Shown here: positions 7,324 through 12,650 of the stretch, piece after piece
Numbering within the stretch: position 1 is the first letter of the stretch
Layout: each line of letters begins with the position of its first letter
Assembly (NCBI GenBank): GCA_027449525.1
Contig: DAIDLK010000001.1
Span: forward strand, 17,416 to 31,011
Length of the DNA: 13,596 nucleotides
Direction: 5' to 3'
DNA from: Legionellaceae bacterium
Lineage (GTDB): Bacteria; Pseudomonadota; Gammaproteobacteria; Legionellales; Legionellaceae
Position numbers and translations under genes: made by a program
Notes under the pieces: model-generated
Databases searched by the model: none
Seen by the model: the letters and a program-made list of their open reading frames with translations, nothing else
What the model was told of the DNA's origin: nothing

Positions 7324-8535
7324 ATGGCCAATGATACCCTGCAACAACAAGCGTTAATTGCAATCGTTAATGATTATTTGCAAGGAGCGACGCTTGCGCA
7401 AATCGAATTGAGCCTAAAAAAATTGTGCAATACCACCCATCACAACGCAAAGTATTTATATCAGCATGCTCAAATCGATGCAATTGCGTGTCAAACATTA
7501 TTTCAAACACTCAATCTTCCACAAGAACTGGCCAGCCATTACGATAAAAGCGAATCATTGTTTGTCTTATTGAAACGCTTGCACGAGGACGGTTACGGTC
7601 ATAATCATCTCGACTATTTATTAAAACGAATTAATCACATTAAACCACAGCGATTTTGGCGACGTGTTATGATTGCTGTTGTGTCAACCATGGGCGTGGG
7701 CAGTTATTTTATTGCTACTCAACAAAATCCACTCCGCTGGCTTTATGAACTGACAATTATTTTATTTCCGAGTATTGTCCTCAATTGGTTAAAACGCACG
7801 TTCTCCCTGTTAAAAAATATTCCTCTTGTCGCGATAATTTACAACAGTTGCTGGTTGGTTTGGGACGTATTTAATCGATTTTATTACGGGTTTGCCAATA
7901 TCAAGCAAAAATTGATTGCCACTGCATTTGACGTACTCACAAAAGGCGCCATCATCGTTGGGTACGTGATCACGATAGTTGCCGCAGGGGTCGCTACCCC
8001 AGTAGCCGGTATTTTATTTATTTTTAGCGCCATGATGGACGTAGCTGAAAGTATTGTGAATTTTATCTCGATTATGAATAAACCATTACTAGCGACAGCA
8101 CAGCAAACTCACGCGCAACAAATTGATCAAGTACGGCAAAAAAACCAACAGCGTCTTGTTTCCAATACCCTCTGGATCAAGGTCAGTGCCGCCATACTCA
8201 CGTCAGTGGCCGTTGCAGTGTGGTGTTTTTGTCCATTAAACTTTGTTTTGGTGTTAAGTGTTATTGCTTCAATGATACTCATTAGCACCATCAAATCGAT
8301 GGTTATTAATCAAATTGAATACAATCATTCGGTTTGGCTACAAACAGAAATACGCCGACTGCCAATTCACAAAGCAGCAACCCTTACACCTAAATCGTTA
8401 ACGAAGTCTTCTACATCAGATAAACCCAACGTTGAAACGAGCCATCCCTTGCGATTCTTCAAAGACTCGCCTACCGAAAATCCTCCTGTTTCAGCGGAGT
8501 TTTTCCATCAGCAAACGCACGTTCAGTCGCCATAG
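7324..8535 (+). CDS. Unrecognised multi-pass membrane protein, 403 residues
   Basis: I do not recognise this family. The first 110 residues are soluble and helical, with tandem helix-turn-like stretches (around LKKLCNTTHHNAKYLYQ and LLKRLHEDGYGHNHL). Hydrophobic segments follow at about 114-131, 138-156, 165-182, 207-238 (long, perhaps a hairpin), 284-302 and 305-324, so five or six membrane passes. A charged linker at 258-282 separates the last two. The final 75 residues are polar, Ser/Thr/Pro-rich and probably disordered. No transporter or enzyme motif is visible. Start is uncertain: ATG 7324 fits the promoter candidate but has no clear Shine-Dalgarno; GTG 7282 or GTG 7318 are alternatives. 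The gene stands alone, divergent from phrB and convergent with the secreted protein gene, and is closed by a GC-rich hairpin. It may be an envelope protein or a membrane-directed effector; neither is supported further. Confidence 0.82.
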   Translation: MANDTLQQQALIAIVNDYLQGATLAQIELSLKKLCNTTHHNAKYLYQHAQIDAIACQTLFQTLNLPQELASHYDKSESLFVLLKRLHEDGYGHNHLDYLLKRINHIKPQRFWRRVMIAVVSTMGVGSYFIATQQNPLRWLYELTIILFPSIVLNWLKRTFSLLKNIPLVAIIYNSCWLVWDVFNRFYYGFANIKQKLIATAFDVLTKGAIIVGYVITIVAAGVATPVAGILFIFSAMMDVAESIVNFISIMNKPLLATAQQTHAQQIDQVRQKNQQRLVSNTLWIKVSAAILTSVAVAVWCFCPLNFVLVLSVIASMILISTIKSMVINQIEYNHSVWLQTEIRRLPIHKAATLTPKSLTKSSTSDKPNVETSHPLRFFKDSPTENPPVSAEFFHQQTHVQSP

Positions 8536-8559
8536 TGTGCTCAAAGAATACGAAAAACT

Positions 8560-8580
8560 TCCCGCGCGAAAAGCGCGGGA
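8560..8580. terminator. Bidirectional rho-independent terminator
   Basis: TCCCGCGC (8560-8567) and GCGCGGGA (8573-8580) make a perfect 8-bp GC-rich stem around a 5-base loop. On the plus strand it is followed by TTTAAC; on the minus strand by AAGTTTTTC, so the better T-tract serves the secreted-protein gene ending at 8592. It lies midway between convergent stops at 8535 and 8592. Confidence 0.8.
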
Positions 8581-8591
8581 TTTAACATTGA

Positions 8592-9206
8592 CTAAACCGC
8601 TGTTACACCACTGAGAGCTGCCGATGTTGATCCGTCTGCAATGCTTACCCCGGCACAAACTAAGTACAAAGGAGAATTGATTGCGACAGAGTTAGCACCT
8701 TGCGCATAGGATATTGTTGAACCAGCCGAGGTAATCACAGTAATTCGTGTTGCTTCAGGATCACTGATACTTCCGTTAACGACACGGGTCTCTATAAGAT
8801 TGACTCCGTTACCAGCTTGCGAGAACAGTGAGCATCTAGCGGCATCAACAGCCGTGTGATTAACCGTTATGTCTGTTCCACTAACGGGTGTATTCGTTCC
8901 CGCAAAAAATGCTTTAATGAACACACTGTTATTGGGTGCGTTGGTAGCATTAATATTGGCTAACGAAGTGAACCCACCAACGGCTTGGTTGATGAGACCA
9001 AACGCGGATGAACTCACGTTTCCGTAACATCCCTCCGAACTTTCCGTGGTACCAGAGCTACAGGCTGCATCCCAAACAGCAGCACTCAGTTGTGGTCGAT
9101 AATTTTTTCCCACCCAATCTTGGCTAGCCGGATTGGGTGCCGCAAAACTCAGCAAAGGCAAACTGAGTAATGCTACGCTGCAAAGTCTCGTTATGTTGAA
9201 TTTCAT
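8592..9206 (-). CDS. Secreted protein of unknown function with four cysteines in the mature part
   Basis: 204 residues. A clear Sec signal peptide (MKFNITRL, then hydrophobic VALLSLPLLSFAA) with likely cleavage near residue 22-23. The mature part is Ser/Thr/Ala/Asn/Gly-rich, low in charge, and shows alternating beta-like stretches such as TRITVITSAGSTISYA. Cysteines at 49, 60, 125 and 184 could form two disulfides in the periplasm or outside. It does not end in the aromatic residue typical of outer-membrane barrels. I recognise no family; a periplasmic, surface or adhesin-like role is possible. The start is firm: AGGAG lies 9 bases before the ATG. It lies 28 bases after the outer membrane protein gene and is probably in the same transcript, ending at the hairpin at 8560-8580. 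Confidence 0.85.
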   Translation of the reverse strand: MKFNITRLCSVALLSLPLLSFAAPNPASQDWVGKNYRPQLSAAVWDAACSSGTTESSEGCYGNVSSSAFGLINQAVGGFTSLANINATNAPNNSVFIKAFFAGTNTPVSGTDITVNHTAVDAARCSLFSQAGNGVNLIETRVVNGSISDPEATRITVITSAGSTISYAQGANSVAINSPLYLVCAGVSIADGSTSAALSGVTAV

Positions 9207-9234
9207 ATCGAGCTACTCCTGTATAATTTCTGCA

Positions 9235-9947
9235 TTAAACCATGAACGCCAAATTCAATAACACGCCATTTTGAATAGCGATAGCTGCAATATGGCCGGT
9301 TGCCGCCGCCGTATTCACCGTAAAATTGGGATTGCCACCAAAAATACCTTGATACACTAGCGACAACTTCCCATGTTCAGAGACATCCATACCGATGCCC
9401 GCTTGCATATCAAACGCAACTTGCGACAAATCATTAACCGTTACACGATCGTTGATTTGCAGCCGTCGGTAAGCAATACCCGCTTTTAACACGCCAAACG
9501 CAGGTAACTCATCTGTTGCTTGTACGGTTGCCGCGGCAAGTAAATCCAATGTCGGCTTCACGTTTAATTGAATTGGCATACCACCTAATAAATCGAGCGT
9601 GGCTTGCGACGCACCAAGACGCATGATGTTGCCAGTTTGTACGCCGACTTCGCCACCCCAACGCACACGGTGCATGTAGCCATAGTCCCAACCACCGAAG
9701 TGCCATGTGCCTAAGTCTTTAGCAATGGCAATGCGTTGAAATGAGGTTTGACCGTCCCCAATAGCACCCTGAGCAGAAGGATCAGAGTTTCCACCACCGC
9801 TATAAGCGTTTTCAAACCAGGTGTAACCAACTCCGCCTATATAAGAGACCAAGATTTGTTATACTGTGCGACATCACCCATTGTGCCGGCAGCCGCGCTC
9901 AACGAAAAAGCGCAACCCGCCACAAGGATTAGTTGTTTTATTCTCAT
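9235..9947 (-). pseudogene. Outer membrane beta-barrel-like protein, frameshifted after the signal peptide
   Basis: The ATG at 9947 has an excellent AAAGGAG site 5 bases upstream and starts a signal peptide (MRIKQLILVAGCAFSLSAAAG) followed by TMGDVAQYNKSWSLI, then meets TAG at 9839-9837. The body continues in another frame, open from a TAA at 9861 down to 9235 (about 207 residues), and begins IGGVGYTWFENAYSGGG. It shows the alternating beta pattern, Gly/aromatic content and NLAF near the C-terminus of small barrels. MGDV-x-W after the signal peptide recalls Legionella/Coxiella-type outer membrane proteins. Joining the frames needs one added base or two removed between 9858 and 9840; dropping one TA of TATATA would give WSLIGGVGYTW. 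No standard -1 slippery heptamer is seen. The TTG at 9852 has no ribosome site, so independent translation of the body is unlikely. Either a broken gene or a sequence error; the intact body suggests a recent event. Confidence 0.78.
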
Positions 9948-9995
9948 ACAAACTCCTTTTATTGTTTAGTGCTGCTAAAAACATCTCCATGGAAA

Positions 9996-10014
9996 AAGTG
10001 GTGTGGAGCCACTT
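9996..10014 (-). promoter_or_regulatory. Hairpin at the 5' end of the barrel-protein leader
   Basis: AAGTGG (9996-10001) and CCACTT (10009-10014) form a 6-bp stem with a 7-base loop, followed in the minus-strand transcript by T's. It would sit at or next to the predicted transcription start, so it could protect the mRNA 5' end, as the ompA leader hairpin does. Function is inferred. Confidence 0.35.
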
Positions 10015-10020
10015 AACTTT

Positions 10021-10049
10021 ATCAAAACAAGAAAAACATCTGGTGTAAA
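10021..10049 (-). promoter_or_regulatory. Candidate promoter of the outer membrane/secreted protein pair
   Basis: On the minus strand TTTACA (10049-10044), 17 bases, then TTTGAT (10026-10021); five and four of six consensus matches. Transcription would start near 10014, giving a leader of about 67 bases that begins with the AAGTGG hairpin and ends with the AAAGGAG site. Confidence 0.4.
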
Positions 10050-10058
10050 GAGACTTTC

Positions 10059-10078
10059 TTTTTTTTTTTTAGTATACT
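10059..10078 (+). promoter_or_regulatory. T12 tract and TATACT -10 element before the 64-residue protein
   Basis: Twelve consecutive T's (10059-10070) lie directly upstream of TATACT (10073-10078), a five-of-six -10 match, about 31 bases before the ATG at 10109. No good -35 lies at the usual distance (GAGACT at 10050-10055). Length change of the T-tract could alter promoter spacing. Weak support. Confidence 0.35.
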
Positions 10079-10108
10079 TTTGTTAGTTTCCTACCAAAAA
10101 TTATCCTT

Positions 10109-10303
10109 ATGAAACCCTCTGATACCCACGATATTAACAAAGCTTACATTAGCCCCTACGACTGCTTTTTAAACAAATTCGATCGTACCCACAAACTATC
10201 TGCCGCCCAAATAAAAGAAATAGCCAAGCATCAACGAATTGCTGCGTTACGTGACAATCCCCTTCCCGATGCAGCAGAAAAAATCGTTTGGGAAAAATTT
10301 TAA
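10109..10303 (+). CDS. Small 64-residue protein, possibly CBU_0585-like (Coxiella/Legionella)
   Basis: A short, charged cytoplasmic protein with no signal peptide or membrane helix. The N-terminal part contains DINKAYISPYDCFLNKFDRTH and the middle AAQIKEIAKHQRIAALRDNP, which looks like a single helix, ending in IVWEKF. From memory this pattern resembles small conserved proteins of unknown function annotated in Coxiella and Legionella as CBU_0585 family; I could not check it. No clear Shine-Dalgarno precedes the ATG at 10109, but a -10 element lies 31 bases upstream, so the leader would be short. The downstream thioesterase starts 9 bases after the stop and its ribosome site AAGGA overlaps this gene's stop codon, so the two are probably translationally coupled. 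Coding is likely from the conserved-looking sequence and from the coupling. Confidence 0.75.
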   Translation: MKPSDTHDINKAYISPYDCFLNKFDRTHKLSAAQIKEIAKHQRIAALRDNPLPDAAEKIVWEKF

Positions 10304-10312
10304 GGATTTAGC

Positions 10313-10738
10313 ATGTCAATCTGGTTTAGTGCCATCACACTTGACGAACTCAACCTACGCAGTGCTCATACTCTAGCTGATTTTCTGAACATTCAATTCA
10401 CTGCCATCAATGATGACTCATTAACCGCTACCATGCCAGCCAATGCGCGCAGTAAACAACCACTTGGTATCGTTCACGGTGGCGCCAATGTCGTTTTGGC
10501 AGAAACGCTGGCCAGCACCGCGGCCAACTGTGTCGTTAATCAACACGTGCATTATTGCGTTGGATTAGAAATCAACGCAAATCACCTGCGTGCTGTGCGA
10601 GAAGGAATCATCACCGCCGTCACTCGCCCTATTCATCTTGGGCGCACCACACACGTTTGGCATATTGATCTATTCAATCAAGCCGGTCAATTATCGTGTG
10701 TTTCAAGAATGACCGCTGCCGTGTTGTCAAAGCAATAG
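10313..10738 (+). CDS. Hotdog-fold acyl-CoA thioesterase, MenI/YdiI-like
   Basis: Hydrolyses an acyl-CoA thioester. By remembered alignment it follows E. coli YdiI (MenI, 1,4-dihydroxy-2-naphthoyl-CoA hydrolase) almost without gaps over its 141 residues. The catalytic set is kept: Q49 in SKQPLG, H55 in VHGG and E64 in VVLAE, matching Q48, H54 and E63. VGLEINANHLR (83-93) and the PIHLGR...VWHIDLF stretch are also family hallmarks. The paralogue EntH (YbdB) and other 4-hydroxybenzoyl-CoA-type thioesterases share these residues and no menaquinone genes are nearby, so the substrate is left open and I assign no symbol. The start is set by AAGGA overlapping the stop of the upstream small gene, 8 bases before the ATG. 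It is probably in an operon with that gene. Confidence 0.93.
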   Translation: MSIWFSAITLDELNLRSAHTLADFLNIQFTAINDDSLTATMPANARSKQPLGIVHGGANVVLAETLASTAANCVVNQHVHYCVGLEINANHLRAVREGIITAVTRPIHLGRTTHVWHIDLFNQAGQLSCVSRMTAAVLSKQ

Positions 10739-10812
10739 ATCATTAGCAAAACATCGTCTATAGTGCTAGAGCTACTCTTCAATAAACTAACGTTATCATA
10801 AGGAACATGATC

Positions 10813-11238
10813 ATGAGAAAACTCCGTGCGCTGTCTGCTTTACTGTTATCGACTGTCCTTGCCCATGCGCCTGTTGCCATGGCAGCTGAATCAAATTGGG
10901 GACATACCTGCCCTCTGGAAAAGATCACGCACAAATTAAATTTAAGTGCGGAACAAAAAGTGAAAGTAAAAGCCATCATGATGGAAAGCCGTAAAAAAAT
11001 GATACCAATTCATCAGCAAATGAAAGCACTTAATAAAAAAATGAAGCAAGCGTTTGTTGCCGGTGATAAAACCAAGCAACGTGCCCTGGCAGAAGAAAAG
11101 AAGGACTTGGTCGATTCAGCAATGGAAATTCGCGAAGAAGAGCGCGAACAAATTTCTAACGTGCTGACCGAATCACAACGTGCCAAAATGGTCAAAATGG
11201 TTGAAGAGTGGAAAATGAAACATCAAATGGATCATTAA
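10813..11238 (+). CDS. Spy/CpxP-family periplasmic protein (LTXXQ motif)
   Basis: 141 residues with a Sec signal peptide (MRKL, hydrophobic ALSALLLSTVLA, cleavage near AMA-A at 24/25). The mature protein is almost all helix, rich in Lys, Glu, Met and Gln, with two LTXXQ-type repeats: LSAEQ at 44-48 and LTESQ at 118-122, the signature of Spy and CpxP. In the family, Spy is an ATP-independent chaperone and CpxP an inhibitor of the CpxA sensor; which applies here cannot be told. The final MKMKHQMDH-like Met/His-rich tail could bind metal, as in related CnrX/ZraP-type proteins. Start: AAGGA sits 8 bases before the ATG at 10813; the ATG at 10807 is too close to it. It has 74 bases of upstream space without a convincing promoter or Cpx box, and ends before a hairpin at 11256. 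Confidence 0.9.
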   Translation: MRKLRALSALLLSTVLAHAPVAMAAESNWGHTCPLEKITHKLNLSAEQKVKVKAIMMESRKKMIPIHQQMKALNKKMKQAFVAGDKTKQRALAEEKKDLVDSAMEIREEEREQISNVLTESQRAKMVKMVEEWKMKHQMDH

Positions 11239-11255
11239 CAACGAACAACCCCGTT

Positions 11256-11287
11256 AAGTAGCGACAAACAACCCTTTGTGGCTACTT
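11256..11287 (+). terminator. Hairpin after the Spy-like gene, probable terminator
   Basis: AAGTAGC (11256-11262) pairs with GCTACTT (11281-11287), then a G-G mismatch, then ACAAA (11264-11268) with TTTGT (11275-11279) around a CAACCC loop: 12 pairs in all. It is followed by GACAAATTTTAAA rather than a clean T-run, so termination may be partial. Its right arm shares TT with the next promoter's TTGACA. Confidence 0.5.
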
Positions 11288-11315
11288 GACAAATTTTAAA
11301 TTAAACACTTAGTAT
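11286..11315 (+). promoter_or_regulatory. Sigma70-type promoter of the KAS gene
   Basis: A perfect TTGACA (11286-11291), an 18-base A/T-rich spacer, and TAGTAT (11310-11315, four of six). Transcription would start near 11322, about 41 bases before the ATG at 11363. This makes the KAS gene, and perhaps lpxD behind it, independent of the Spy-like gene. Confidence 0.65.
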
Positions 11316-11326
11316 GACGCACTAAG
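11308..11326 (+). promoter_or_regulatory. Inverted repeat over the KAS -10 element, possible operator
   Basis: CTTAGT (11308-11313), 7 bases, ACTAAG (11321-11326). It covers the -10 and the predicted transcription start, where a repressor would block the promoter. It does not match a regulator site I can name. Confidence 0.35.
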
Positions 11327-11362
11327 CAACCACTTGAGTGTTCCCAGCGTTAAGGGTATTGG

Positions 11363-12586
11363 ATGAAAAAACGGGTTGTAATTACCGGCATGGGGATTGC
11401 CTCATCAATTGGCAACGGATTAGACTCTTTTTGGCGTGCTGCATCGCAAGGTACCTGTGGTATTCAACGCATCCAATCTTATGATCCATCCCCTTACACA
11501 ACGCAAATTGCCGCAGAAATATCCGATTTACCCCTGGCCGATTTGCCTGAGTTTGATAAACCAAAACGCTATCCTCGCGTTACCCAATATGCCCTTTATT
11601 GTGCGCACGCGGCCATTACACAAGCTGGATTGACACCTGATGAACTCCGCCATACCGCCACTTATATTGGCACCAGCCTGGGCGGAACACCAGAGCTTGA
11701 ATCTGCCTACAAGCTCTTTTATACGCAAGGTTGGAAAAAAGTTCCGCCGCTGTCCGTTATTCGTGGCATGCCCAATTCAGTTGCCAATCATGTTGCAATT
11801 GCTTTTGGTTTGGGTGGACAAAACTCGACGATATCCAATGCCTGCGTGTCGTCGGCTGAGGCAATTGGTAACGCTTACCAACACATCAAACAAGGACGAT
11901 GCGCGGTTGCAGTGTGTGGTGGCACTGAGTCGCTCGTCTGGGAAACCATGATGGCCGCCTGGTGTAAATTACGCGTGATGTCAACGCAAAATGATACACC
12001 CCAACTAGCGAGCCGCCCCTTCGATAAAAATCGTGATGGCATGGTAATGGCCGATGGTGCTGGAATTCTCATTTTAGAGGACCTAGAGCATGCGCTTGCG
12101 CGAGGTGCAACAATTCACGCAGAAATTATTGGTTTTGGCTCTAGCTGTGATGCATTTCACGTCACCGCTCCGCATTCGGCGGGCCAAGTGCGCGCCATTC
12201 ATGCAGCACTTGATGATGCCCGGGTCGGCATTAGTGACATACAATACATCAATGCGCACGGAACCGGCACAGTGCTTAATGATCTAGCCGAAACAGCTAC
12301 CATTAAACAAGTCTTTCATGATTATGCGTATAACATTCCGATCAGTGCGCAAAAAGCCATGACCGGACACGCGATTGGTGCCGCAGGAGCTATGGAAATA
12401 ATTGCGACCACCTTAAGCATGCAACATGCGCTGTTATTACCCACCATTAATTTACATCAACGCGATCCTGATTGTGATTTAGACTATATTCCCCATACCG
12501 CACGAACAAAACAAATTGATATCGCTTTATCAAATCATTTTGCGTTTGGTGGGGCCAATGCCGCACTGGTGCTGAAACGTTATTAG
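11363..12586 (+). CDS. Beta-ketoacyl-ACP synthase, KAS I/II (FabF/FabB) family
   Basis: Elongating condensing enzyme of type II fatty acid synthesis: condenses malonyl-ACP with an acyl-ACP in the cytoplasm. 407 residues, the usual KAS II length. The Cys-His-His triad is complete: C161 in SNACVSSAEAIG, H299 in NAHGTGTVLND and H336 in KAMTGHAIGAAGA, with the conserved K331. The C-terminal gate reads NHFAFGGANA where FabF usually has SFGFGGTN, and the nucleophile context is ACVSS instead of ACTSG. These changes suggest a paralogue, perhaps with an unusual acyl chain or a dedicated role, rather than the housekeeping FabF that normally sits by fabD-fabG-acpP; this is inference, so I give no symbol. 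Start ATG 11363 has AAGGG upstream at good spacing. It has its own promoter and possible operator. lpxD follows after 64 bases, which fits a supply line of acyl chains to lipid A. Confidence 0.92.
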   Translation: MKKRVVITGMGIASSIGNGLDSFWRAASQGTCGIQRIQSYDPSPYTTQIAAEISDLPLADLPEFDKPKRYPRVTQYALYCAHAAITQAGLTPDELRHTATYIGTSLGGTPELESAYKLFYTQGWKKVPPLSVIRGMPNSVANHVAIAFGLGGQNSTISNACVSSAEAIGNAYQHIKQGRCAVAVCGGTESLVWETMMAAWCKLRVMSTQNDTPQLASRPFDKNRDGMVMADGAGILILEDLEHALARGATIHAEIIGFGSSCDAFHVTAPHSAGQVRAIHAALDDARVGISDIQYINAHGTGTVLNDLAETATIKQVFHDYAYNIPISAQKAMTGHAIGAAGAMEIIATTLSMQHALLLPTINLHQRDPDCDLDYIPHTARTKQIDIALSNHFAFGGANAALVLKRY

Positions 12587-12650
12587 CTATACCTAATGTT
12601 GCTAATTCAGGCTATGATTGGCGCATGATACAACCCAATGGAACCCGGTT

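Noticed and set aside
9235..9852. The barrel frame as an independent gene starting at TTG 9852
   Set aside because: No Shine-Dalgarno, no signal peptide in that frame, and a fitting signal peptide with a strong ribosome site lies directly upstream in another frame.
9837..9861. Programmed -1 frameshifting in the barrel gene
   Set aside because: No X-XXY-YYZ slippery heptamer and no stimulatory structure seen at the junction; a mutation or sequence error is simpler.
9912..9947. Lipobox-like LVAGC at residues 8-12 of the barrel protein signal
   Set aside because: The hydrophobic stretch before the Cys is too short, and the downstream SLSAAAG gives a normal signal peptidase I site for a barrel protein.
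10739..10806. Sigma-E or CpxR-type site before the Spy-like gene
   Set aside because: No GGAACTT/TCTGA pair and no tandem GTAAA motif; a TATAGT at 10760-10765 lacks a convincing -35.
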